A DNA stretch of 9,634 nt from Acidobacteriota bacterium (GTDB lineage: Bacteria > Acidobacteriota > Terriglobia > Terriglobales > Acidobacteriaceae). Every line of letters starts with the position of its first letter. Position 1 is the first letter of the stretch. Location of the stretch: assembly GCA_019247235.1 (NCBI GenBank), contig JAFAPG010000566.1, forward strand, positions 1-9,634, given 5' to 3'. The notes under the pieces were generated by a model. It did not search any database, was not told the origin of the DNA, and was given only the letters and a program-made list of their open reading frames with translations. This document shows positions 1 through 5,604 of this stretch, piece after piece. The position numbers were made by a program, and so were the translations under genes.

Positions 1-176
1 CGACGGCTATCGGCAACTTCACTACCATGAGTGAAACCGCTTTCCAGTTCCGCCTTGATCCCTTGGTCCTGGTGAGTAGCATCGGCTTCGCTATTCTGAT
101 CGGGGCACTGGGTGGATTTCTGCCGGCTAGAACTGCCGCCTACAAACAGATTCTCACCGCTCTGCGGGAGAAGTGA
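1..176 (+). CDS. ABC transporter permease, MacB/FtsX-like (C-terminal fragment)
   Basis: Only the last 57 codons are present; the reading frame is open from the left edge to a TGA at 174-176. The end reads as a hydrophobic membrane segment (VLVSSIGFAILIGALGGFLP) followed by PARTAAY and ending ILTALREK. This is the usual C-terminus of FtsX-domain permeases: last transmembrane helix, a G-G-x-x-P-A-x-x-A turn, then an ALR-type tail on the cytoplasmic side. Family members act in the inner membrane with an ATP-binding subunit, in efflux or lipoprotein-related mechanotransmission. Acidobacteria carry many such permeases, often fused to a MacB periplasmic domain, but the N-terminal part lies outside the window, so the subfamily and substrate cannot be stated. 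Confidence 0.8.
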   Translation, partial: TAIGNFTTMSETAFQFRLDPLVLVSSIGFAILIGALGGFLPARTAAYKQILTALREK

Positions 177-694
177 ACAAGGATCGAACTCCGCATGTCG
201 ACAGAGAGCAAAGTTCGCGGATCTCCGGGGCTTCTTTGCTGGCGCGATCGCCAGGCAATGGCGCATGCGGCGAGAAAAATTACCGGCCTTCGAAAACTAC
301 GGGCTCAAAACCCGCCATTGCCCGGTTCTGAAGCCGCAAGCTCACTACTCGATGCCAAACGGCTGGTTCCGTCTCCAGTCGGGAATCGAATTGAGGTGCA
401 GGTCTGACCAAAGCTTCGCTATTTGATGCACTGGCGTATATCTGCCCCACTGCCGGCGTGGGCCTTTGAGCACTAAAAATCACCATGTCCAACAAAGCCT
501 CGTATTCGGCAGCATCGGGGAGAGCACAATCATAGTGCGGCCAAGCGAGGAGCCACCCCGCGGGGGCATGCTGCTTAGGTTAAGCGTGGTCTGTTGGTTG
601 AGGGTCTAAGAACTGGAAAACTTCCGGGGGCAGAACACGCTCGAATGAAGGGTAGCGTCAAAGGGTTGGTCTAGGTTGACCTGTTCGTAGGAAA
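177..694. other. 518-bp intergenic stretch without a convincing gene
   Basis: Short open frames occur on both strands here, for example 280-495 on the minus strand, but none has a ribosome-binding site, a recognisable domain or a natural start. The forward frame beginning at 112 overlaps the permease end and looks like a shadow. The only structural item I see is a perfect 10-bp palindrome (CCCCGCGGGG, 556-565). No obvious terminator with a U-run follows the permease stop. The promoter of the downstream TIM-barrel gene presumably lies in the last 100 bases, but I cannot assign -35/-10 boxes with confidence. Confidence 0.5.
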
Positions 695-1726
695 ATGAGG
701 ACTGAGTCGATGCCGTCGAAATCCATCCATTCTGAGTCGCCGGAGGCCGCAGTGCAGATGCAAATTGCACGTCGCCAGTTTCTTTACCACGGAGTCGCCG
801 CTGCTGTGGCCACTCTTGCTCTGCCCCGATCCATTTTCTCGTCGCCCTTAATCTCACCATTTCACATAGCGGTTATTAATGATGAAATTACGCAGGATTT
901 CGAACGCGCCTGCCATATCGCCTCGCGAGAGTTCGGCATGCAGTGGATTGAGCTGCGAGGCATGTGGAACAAGAACATCGTCAACTTGGATACGGAAGAG
1001 GTTCAGCGGGCGCGGCAAATACTCAAAAAGTACGGTTTGCGGGTTACTGATATTGCGAGCCCGCTATTTAAGGTGGATTGGCCAGGCGCTCCCACATCCA
1101 GGTTTCGGCCAGAGGGCAGGCAGTTTGGAGCCGAGTTCAGCTTTGATCAGCAGAGCGAGGTTCTCGCCCGTAGCCTGGAGCTGGCAAAGTCATTCGGCAC
1201 CCATCGCGTGCGATGTTTTGACTTCTGGCGATTGGAGGATCAAGCTCCCTATCGCGCGGCTATGAACGAGAAACTCTTACAGGCTGCCAACAGAGCAGGA
1301 CAGGCCGGCATAATCTTAGTGCTCGAAAATGAAATGTCCTGCAATACAGCCACCGGGGCGGAGGCAGCGAAGGTTCTCTCGGCCGTCCAATCGCCCCATC
1401 TCATGCTCAACTGGGATCCAGGAAACGCCACTGCAGCCGGGGAAAAAGCATTTCCCGACGGATATCAGCAGTTGCCCAAGAACCGCATAGGCCATTGTCA
1501 CTGCAAAGATGTAGTCAAGAATGCAGGAAAAAACGGCTACAGCTGGGCGGCAATGGGTAGCGGCCTGATCGATTGGGTCGGCCAATTCAGAGCCCTGCAT
1601 CAGGACGGCTACGGTTTTGCGGTTAGCCTCGAAACTCATTGGCGGGGGGCAGGAACACCCGATGCGTCGACACGCCAGAGTTGGGCCGGAATGAAAGAGG
1701 ACCTCCAAAAAGCAGGGTTGCTGTAA
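695..1726 (+). CDS. Tat-exported sugar phosphate isomerase/epimerase-like TIM-barrel protein
   Basis: The 343-residue product begins with a twin-arginine signal: ARRQFL at residues 25-30 followed by an alanine-rich hydrophobic stretch to about residue 48. It is therefore predicted to be exported folded to the periplasm. The mature part matches the xylose-isomerase-like/AP-endonuclease-2 TIM-barrel family. Likely divalent-metal ligands are Glu211 or Glu213 in LENE, Asp241 in WDPGN, His267/His269 in GHCHCKD and Glu313 in SLETHW. These enzymes isomerise or epimerise sugars, inositols or hydroxy-acids; the substrate here is unknown. The ATG at 695 has a weak purine-rich lead (GTAGGAAA). In-frame ATGs at 710 and 758 are alternatives, and the latter follows a GGAGG at 742-746 and still keeps the RR motif. 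The neighbours do not indicate a pathway. Confidence 0.85.
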   Translation: MRTESMPSKSIHSESPEAAVQMQIARRQFLYHGVAAAVATLALPRSIFSSPLISPFHIAVINDEITQDFERACHIASREFGMQWIELRGMWNKNIVNLDTEEVQRARQILKKYGLRVTDIASPLFKVDWPGAPTSRFRPEGRQFGAEFSFDQQSEVLARSLELAKSFGTHRVRCFDFWRLEDQAPYRAAMNEKLLQAANRAGQAGIILVLENEMSCNTATGAEAAKVLSAVQSPHLMLNWDPGNATAAGEKAFPDGYQQLPKNRIGHCHCKDVVKNAGKNGYSWAAMGSGLIDWVGQFRALHQDGYGFAVSLETHWRGAGTPDASTRQSWAGMKEDLQKAGLL

Positions 1727-1791
1727 TCGCGCAGAGGCGGCCGTCGACACAAGCAGGTCTCGAGCACAGCTACAAGCAACTACGCATGAGG

Positions 1792-1825
1792 TTTGCGGCT
1801 CGCCGGCAGCACGAGCCGCTTACCT
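1792..1825. terminator. Hairpin between convergent genes, candidate transcript end
   Basis: A perfect 8-bp inverted repeat, GCGGCTCG (1795-1802) and CGAGCCGC (1812-1819), encloses a 9-nt loop. The stem may be lengthened by GGT/ACC pairs across a 2x2 internal loop. It lies between the stops of the convergent genes ending at 1726 (+) and 1838 (-), where a shared transcript end is expected. Neither side has a U-run, so it is not a canonical intrinsic terminator. It could be an RNA 3'-end stabiliser or a Rho-associated stop. The coordinates are approximate. Confidence 0.4.
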
Positions 1826-1837
1826 GATTGAAGGAAC

Positions 1838-2350
1838 TCAATGCTGAGGGGCCGGTTGCGAGGGAGTTTCATTCCCGCCTTGCTGCTGACGCATTCTCTG
1901 CTGGATTGCAGCTAGTTTCTGCAGCTGCTCCGGCGTAAGAATAGCCTTAATCTTAGGCGATCCCATTTGACGAATACCCAGCACTTTCTGCTGCTTTTGT
2001 TCAAGGGTCAGGGAATTGTCATTGCGAACGGACTCAATCTGTCGATTTTCATCGTCCACTACCACTGCAATTTTTTGTTTTTGGTCTTCGCTAAGTTGCA
2101 GCTCTTGGTCTATCGATTGTCCATTGCCCCCCTGTGCGGTGCTGGGCTGGGCACTCGAGGAGCTGGAGCTCTGAGGCCCAGAAGACGGCGCCGGAGCTGG
2201 CTGAGCAGACGGAGGTTCTGGTGCGGGCGACGAAGTCTGGGGTGGGCTACTCGGCGCGGCTTGCGGCGCCGATGTCTGGGCGACTGCCGCTACGACTAAT
2301 AGAGCTCCCAATACTAGCGACAGAAATACGAATGTTGAAGGTTTTTGCAT
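1838..2350 (-). CDS. Spy/CpxP-like (LTXXQ-type) periplasmic protein
   Basis: This 170-residue protein has a clear Sec signal peptide (KPSTFVFLSLVLGALLVV, probable cleavage after AVA at residue 24). A low-complexity linker rich in Pro, Ser, Ala and Gln follows, at about residues 25-78. The charged, helical C-terminal part (about 84-155) carries two LT-x-x-Q-like motifs, LTLEQ at 114-118 and LTPEQ at 138-142. That layout fits the Spy/CpxP superfamily of periplasmic chaperone or stress-sensing proteins, and similar small secreted proteins are common in Acidobacteria. The start is supported by TAAAGGAG four bases before the ATG. It is convergent with the TIM-barrel gene and sits downstream of a DinB-like gene on the same strand, 281 bp away, so it is probably a separate transcript. 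The linker makes the exact family less certain. Confidence 0.75.
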   Translation of the reverse strand: MQKPSTFVFLSLVLGALLVVAAVAQTSAPQAAPSSPPQTSSPAPEPPSAQPAPAPSSGPQSSSSSSAQPSTAQGGNGQSIDQELQLSEDQKQKIAVVVDDENRQIESVRNDNSLTLEQKQQKVLGIRQMGSPKIKAILTPEQLQKLAAIQQRMRQQQGGNETPSQPAPQH

Positions 2351-2464
2351 TTTGCTCCTTTACTGGTACTGACGAGTGTTAGGCGACGAGTGGTCAGGGA
2401 AGACCGCGTGCAATTCTCGACCAGAGTAGGACCGCTAGCAGCCGAGTCAGATGAAGCTCTGGAG

Positions 2465-2490
2465 CTCCGGGTTGGTCCGGAGACCCGGAG
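2465..2490. repeat. 8-bp inverted repeat upstream of the Spy-like gene
   Basis: CTCCGGGT (2465-2472) and ACCCGGAG (2483-2490) form a perfect stem around a 10-nt loop. The repeat lies about 115 bp upstream of the Spy-like start and about 140 bp downstream of the DinB-like stop, both on the minus strand. No U-run follows on either strand, so an intrinsic terminator is unlikely. It could be a protein-binding site or an element in the Spy-like leader. Confidence 0.4.
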
Positions 2491-2631
2491 AAACCCAGCC
2501 ATATGCACCAAAGACACTGATCGCAGCGCAAACCATCTTTGGGCTTGAGATTGCAAATAAAAGCAACTGGCGAGCTCCGAAGCCGAGTTCTTCCCCTGCG
2601 CGCTCGCGTCGCAGCTGCGGATGATTGGGTC

Positions 2632-3201
2632 CTAAATACCCTCTGGAAGGCGCGCACGCACCTGCCACGCCTGCCAGAGATGGCGTCTTTCGTGGGCAGC
2701 AATGACATTGAGACCCGTTGCCAAACTGAAGCGAATACCGGGTAGGAATGGATTGGGGAAACCGATGCTGCCAAGATCCAAACTGGCGTGGGCACGAAGG
2801 AAAGCCTGCGTTTCCTTCTGCGTACGAAGGAAACTCGCAAGAGCATCGGCCAGCGCTGGGGTAGAGCGGGGGCGAATACTTCGCGGCGCACTCATTTTCG
2901 TAATGCGCCCGACTGGCGGTTCGAGCATATAAACGAACAGACGCCCTAGAATTCCAGGCAACGCTGGACCACGACGACCCTGGCCTCGTTCACCCGCGTA
3001 ACCGGCTGCCGGCTGCATGGCGTCTAGATAGACCCGATTGGCTCGAGCAAGGTGGTCCAAGCACTGGGCCACGCTCCAGGCACCGGGGCTAGCGCGCCAG
3101 CAGCCCTGCGACTCGTTTAAGCCTGCCACGAGCGCCTGCGCGTCTTGCTCCGCCGTGATAAGTTGCTCTTCGAGGAGCGCTAGCTCGGGCGGCAGATTCA
3201 T
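2632..3201 (-). CDS. DinB-superfamily protein (DinB_2-like, putative metal-dependent hydrolase/transferase)
   Basis: The product is a four-helix-bundle DinB-like protein of 189 residues when read from the ATG at 3199-3201. The family's three-histidine metal site is visible as His50 in CLDHLARAN and His170/His174 in HERRHLWQA. Relatives include bacillithiol and mycothiol S-transferases and many uncharacterised proteins, so the chemistry is not known. An in-frame ATG at 3214-3216 would add five residues (MEGPK). I prefer the inner start because GGAAGGG lies seven bases before it, and because the outer ATG falls inside a predicted operator and just upstream of a predicted transcription start. 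It is divergent from a TetR regulator, which suggests that regulator controls it. The tail of the frame is intact. Confidence 0.8.
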   Translation of the reverse strand: MNLPPELALLEEQLITAEQDAQALVAGLNESQGCWRASPGAWSVAQCLDHLARANRVYLDAMQPAAGYAGERGQGRRGPALPGILGRLFVYMLEPPVGRITKMSAPRSIRPRSTPALADALASFLRTQKETQAFLRAHASLDLGSIGFPNPFLPGIRFSLATGLNVIAAHERRHLWQAWQVRARLPEGI

Positions 3202-3212
3202 CTTTGGCCCTT

Positions 3213-3230
3213 CCATACTCTATGGTATGG
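3213..3230. promoter_or_regulatory. Operator-like palindrome 1 (putative TetR site)
   Basis: CCATACTCTATGGTATGG has inverted 6-bp arms, CCATAC and GTATGG. It matches the second site at 3244-3261 at 14 of 18 positions. It covers the proposed -10 (TAGAGT, 3217-3222 on the minus strand) of the DinB-like gene. Binding by the adjacent TetR-family protein is inferred from position and symmetry only. Confidence 0.65.
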
Positions 3231-3246
3231 AATATCTTTCCGTCAA
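3217..3246 (-). promoter_or_regulatory. Putative promoter of the DinB-like gene
   Basis: On the minus strand TTGACG (3241-3246, five of six matches to the sigma-70 -35 consensus) is followed after 18 bp by TAGAGT (3217-3222, four of six matches to the -10). Transcription would start near 3208-3211, giving a very short leader before the ATG at 3201. Both boxes overlap operator-like palindromes, the expected arrangement for repression. Confidence 0.45.
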
Positions 3247-3261
3247 TACTCGAGAGTATGG
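3244..3261. promoter_or_regulatory. Operator-like palindrome 2 (putative TetR site)
   Basis: CAATACTCGAGAGTATGG contains the perfect inverted repeat ATACTC-GA-GAGTAT. It lies exactly 31 bp from site 1, close to three helical turns, so both sites would face the same side of the DNA. It overlaps the proposed -35 of the DinB-like gene and sits 15 bp before the TetR start codon, so it could serve repression in both directions. Confidence 0.65.
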
Positions 3262-3276
3262 AACAATAGAGAGGAC

Positions 3277-3888
3277 ATGAAAGCTAAGCCTCAGCGCCAG
3301 CCTGGAACTCGTTTAGGCGAGCCCACTTTGACGGCACGGGATTGGATAGAAGCGGCTTTACAAATGCTGGCCGAAGCGGGACCGACGCGAGTGACGGTCG
3401 CCGCTCTAGCCGCGCGCCTGGGAGTCACCAAAGGAAGTTTTTACTGGCATTTTCGCAGCCGCACCCGGTTGCTTGAGGCCACCCTGGAGCGATGGGAACA
3501 AAGAGCCACGAGCGAATCGATCAGGGCCCTCGAGGAGGTGCCCGACGTGCGAGGTCGTCTGGAGTTAATCGTGGAGGCATCCTCGCAGCAGCCGCGATCT
3601 CATTCCATCTATGCCGCCTTGGCCGAGTGGAGTGGTGATAAACGGGTGCGCCGGGTGTTGAATCGGGTCGCTACCAGGCGGGTTCAATATCTGGAATCCT
3701 GTTACCTGGAGTTGGGAATGCCGCGGTCATTGGCTGAGGCTCGGGCTCTGCTGACATACGCGGCGTATCGCGGACTGCTGCAGCTGGCGCGCGAGGCCCC
3801 CTCGGTGCTACCGAAGGAATGGTCAACCTATCCCCGGCTGGCCCGCGAAGTGCTGATTCCCAGGAGGAAAGGCCGGCAAAGTGCCTGA
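3277..3888 (+). CDS. TetR/AcrR-family transcriptional regulator
   Basis: The 203-residue product has a typical TetR N-terminal DNA-binding domain. A helix near residues 20-35 (TARDWIEAALQMLAEAGPTR) precedes the helix-turn-helix at about 38-60, with the signature LAARLGVTKGSFYWHF. The C-terminal two-thirds is the variable ligand-binding and dimerisation part, and the ligand cannot be predicted. The length is normal for the family. The ATG follows an AGAGAGGA ribosome-binding site at short spacing. It is divergent from the DinB-like gene across a spacer with two matching palindromes, so autoregulation and control of the DinB-like gene are likely. Nothing downstream on the same strand is close enough to be an obvious operon partner. 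Confidence 0.92.
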   Translation: MKAKPQRQPGTRLGEPTLTARDWIEAALQMLAEAGPTRVTVAALAARLGVTKGSFYWHFRSRTRLLEATLERWEQRATSESIRALEEVPDVRGRLELIVEASSQQPRSHSIYAALAEWSGDKRVRRVLNRVATRRVQYLESCYLELGMPRSLAEARALLTYAAYRGLLQLAREAPSVLPKEWSTYPRLAREVLIPRRKGRQSA

Positions 3889-4392
3889 GCGGTATTTACA
3901 ACTACAAACAAAGGAGAGGAACGAGTGTTTTTTTGATTATTGATACTCGTCCATGCGACTAGATTCCTTCGATCCAGTTTCGGCTCTGTTCCGGGCTCAC
4001 GAAATCGCTTCAGCCAAAACCAGCATTCGCCGAGTGGTGGTAGAAGCCATGCGAGGCACATTGGGTATTGCTGATCGCGTATGCTGCTTGTGTTTAGGTT
4101 CGTTGCGCCAAGGCAAATATGCGCACCTTTGCTGGCCATTACCTCGAACTTTGACGGGCCCTGCGCGACAGAGTACGGTGAGTTGTACAGCCATGGATCC
4201 TTCTGCGCAGTCTTCATACATTGAGCAGTGGAGCGCTTCGGCTACCGGCGTGGGTCATCGTTTGGCTTTTTAGGCGGTGCATGAGATCCGATTTCCAAAG
4301 GCGCATTCGGGAAACGTCACAGAGGCGAATACGCCGGCACGAAATACGACGAGCTGCTCGGCCGTCATATTCGCCAGAAAAGGAGAAAGATT
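3889..4392. other. 504-bp intergenic stretch without a convincing gene
   Basis: Open frames exist on both strands, for example 3953-4273 (+) and 3997-4221 (-). They lack ribosome-binding sites, recognisable domains and protein-like composition, and they overlap one another. A purine-rich run (AAAGGAGAGGA, 3910-3920) resembles a ribosome-binding site, but the GTG after it opens only a three-codon frame. ACGAGT (3921-3926) can pair with ACTCGT (3945-3950), but its T-run is in the loop, so it is not a terminator. The promoter of the 4393-5558 unit should lie in the right half; I see no strong boxes. Confidence 0.5.
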
Positions 4393-4773
4393 ATGAACTT
4401 TCGCACACTCACCAAGCTCGCAGTTCCCGTTATTCTGGCGGTGGCGGTGTTGGCCAGCGAAGAGCATGCCAATACGGCAACTCTCAAAGGCTACGTGCTT
4501 GACTCCGCCTGCGCCATCAGCAAAGGCCTCAAGAAGCCTATCAGTGGCGAATGCGCCGCAGCCTGTGCGAAGGCCGGTTCGCCTCTGGTGATACTGACAC
4601 CTGGAGGTACAATCTATTGGCCGATTGCCGACACCACTCCAGCCAGCAACCAGAATGACAAACTGCTTCCCTTTGCCGGACAACAGGTCACGGTGCGAGG
4701 TAAGGTATTTCATCGCGGTGGTTCAAACGCAATCGTGATCAGCAAGATTGAGTCGATTTCAGAGCAGAAGTAA
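4393..4773 (+). CDS. Small secreted three-cysteine protein, possible partner of the selenoprotein
   Basis: I do not recognise a named family with certainty. The 126-residue product has an N-terminal signal peptide (hydrophobic residues 9-21). A compact domain follows that starts GYVLDSAC and carries Cys40, Cys54 and Cys58; the last two form a C-x3-C pair in GECAAACAKAG. A beta-rich part comes next, with PLVILTPGGTIYW and then FAGQQVTVRGKVF, resembling the small OB-fold-like secreted domains common in Acidobacteria. There is no CxxCH, so it is not a c-type cytochrome. AGGAGA lies seven bases before the ATG. The stop is 26 bp before the preferred start of the deiodinase-like gene, or 2 bp before its outer ATG, so co-transcription is very likely. 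A role as electron donor or resolving partner is inference from that context. Confidence 0.75.
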   Translation: MNFRTLTKLAVPVILAVAVLASEEHANTATLKGYVLDSACAISKGLKKPISGECAAACAKAGSPLVILTPGGTIYWPIADTTPASNQNDKLLPFAGQQVTVRGKVFHRGGSNAIVISKIESISEQK

Positions 4774-4799
4774 CCATGCCAAACCGCGCTGGAGACCTC

Positions 4800-5558
4800 A
4801 TGAATACTCAGGCATCCTCAGCTGTCGTGCGCCGCCCTGGCAGCTGGAAGAAAATTATCGCCACGACACTTCCGGCTGTCGTCCTGCTATGGGTCGGGCT
4901 GGTGAGCCTCATGTGGAATGAAATGCACCGCCCTCCGGAGGCATTCGCACGTTTTATGTCGCATATGCCCTGGCAGATTTTTTTGGTGGTGCCTTTTGAG
5001 ACACTGTGGACCCGGGCACGCGCGGGAGGACTAAAAGTGGGCGATGCTGCTCCGGACTTCTCGCTCGAGAAGATTGATAACAGCGGAAGCGTACGTCTTT
5101 CTGAGCTCAATCAAAACCGGCCGGTAGTATTAGTTTTTGGCAGCTATACTTGACCGCCCTTTCGGCGGGAGGTTCCCGGCCTCAACAAATTGTACGCGCG
5201 CTACCAAACGCAAGTTGCCTTCCTCGTGGTTTACATAACCGAGGCGCACCCAAGCGATATCTGGCAGATGCAAAGCAACATCCGCGAGAGGGTTGTTTTT
5301 GCCAGTCCCAAAAATGAACAAGAGCGCGCCTCAATTGCTGGCGCTTGCGTGCGCAAACTGGGAATCAAAATCCCGGCCGTGCTCGATGAGTTCGGCAACT
5401 CCACCGAGCAGGCATATACCGGTTGGCCAGATCGGATCTACTTGGTCGATCGCCAAGGGCAGATTAGCTATAAAAGTCGGCCCGGACCGTTTGGTTTTAG
5501 CGCGGATGAGCTGGGCGCAGCGCTCGCCAAGTTGAGTGCGGCTCCTGCTCAGTCTTAA
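4800..5558 (+). CDS. Iodothyronine deiodinase-like selenoprotein (in-frame UGA = selenocysteine at 5151-5153)
   Basis: Without recoding, this locus appears as two frames ending at 5153 and starting at 5190. They are in the same frame and together make a 252-residue protein with Sec118 encoded by the UGA. An N-terminal membrane anchor spans residues 19-39, so the rest probably faces the periplasm. The thioredoxin-fold domain starts at about residue 79 (KVGDAAPDFSLE). VLVFGSYT-U-PPF matches the deiodinase active site (NFGSCT-U-PPF/PSF). YITEAHPSD places His150 32 residues after Sec, as in vertebrate DIO3, and DRIYLVDRQGQISYKSRPGP matches the deiodinase C-terminal strand pair. The vertebrate Cys two residues before Sec is Tyr here, and Cys183 is the only cysteine. 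GGAG sits five bases before the ATG at 4800; an outer ATG at 4776 would add eight residues. Bacterial members have no established substrate, so thyroid-hormone deiodination should not be assumed. Confidence 0.88.
5151..5181 (+). promoter_or_regulatory. Putative bacterial SECIS element following the Sec UGA
   Basis: Immediately after the UGA (5151-5153), bases 5164-5170 (GGCGGGA) pair with 5174-5181 (TCCCGGCC) with one bulged G at 5179. This gives a seven-pair stem with apical loop GGU (5171-5173). The distance from UGA to loop is 17 nt. Known bacterial SECIS elements have a short stem, a small apical loop with G in its first two positions, and a UGA-loop spacing of about 16-37 nt; all fit. 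A competing hairpin (CCGCC 5154-5158 with GGCGG 5164-5168) uses the same GGCGG. Binding by SelB is inferred. Confidence 0.7.
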
Positions 5559-5604
5559 CTTCGAAGCGCCATTTGAGGGTCGCGGCTGGCCATCGCACGG
5601 CTGC

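Noticed and set aside
112..426. 104-codon forward ORF
   Set aside because: It overlaps the permease C-terminus in another frame, has no ribosome-binding site and shows no recognisable protein pattern.
280..495. 71-codon minus-strand ORF
   Set aside because: Composition looks like translated non-coding DNA; there is no ribosome-binding site and no domain. I cannot exclude a repetitive element, but I see no second copy in the window.
556..565. CCCCGCGGGG palindrome as a regulatory site
   Set aside because: A short GC-only palindrome with no second copy is easily expected by chance in this base composition.
2394..2891. 165-codon minus-strand ORF
   Set aside because: It overlaps the DinB-like gene on the same strand in another frame and is Arg/Ser/Pro-rich, typical of a GC-rich shadow frame.
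3918..3952. Hairpin ACGAGT/ACTCGT with a T-run after the TetR gene, as an intrinsic terminator
   Set aside because: The T-run is in the loop rather than after the stem, and the stem is only six pairs of moderate stability.
3953..4273. 106-codon forward ORF in the 3889-4392 gap
   Set aside because: There is no ribosome-binding site, signal, domain or coherent hydrophobic pattern, and it overlaps minus-strand frames equally lacking support.
4270..4713. 147-codon minus-strand ORF
   Set aside because: It is antisense to the three-Cys secreted protein, which has a good ribosome-binding site and signal peptide. The antisense frame shows no family features.
5151..5153. TGA read as a true stop, a pseudogene mutation or a sequencing error splitting the deiodinase-like gene
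   Set aside because: The frame continues with strong family-specific similarity on both sides. The codon sits exactly at the Sec position of deiodinases, and a SECIS-like hairpin follows at proper spacing. A random nonsense mutation would not be expected to hit this site with that structure.
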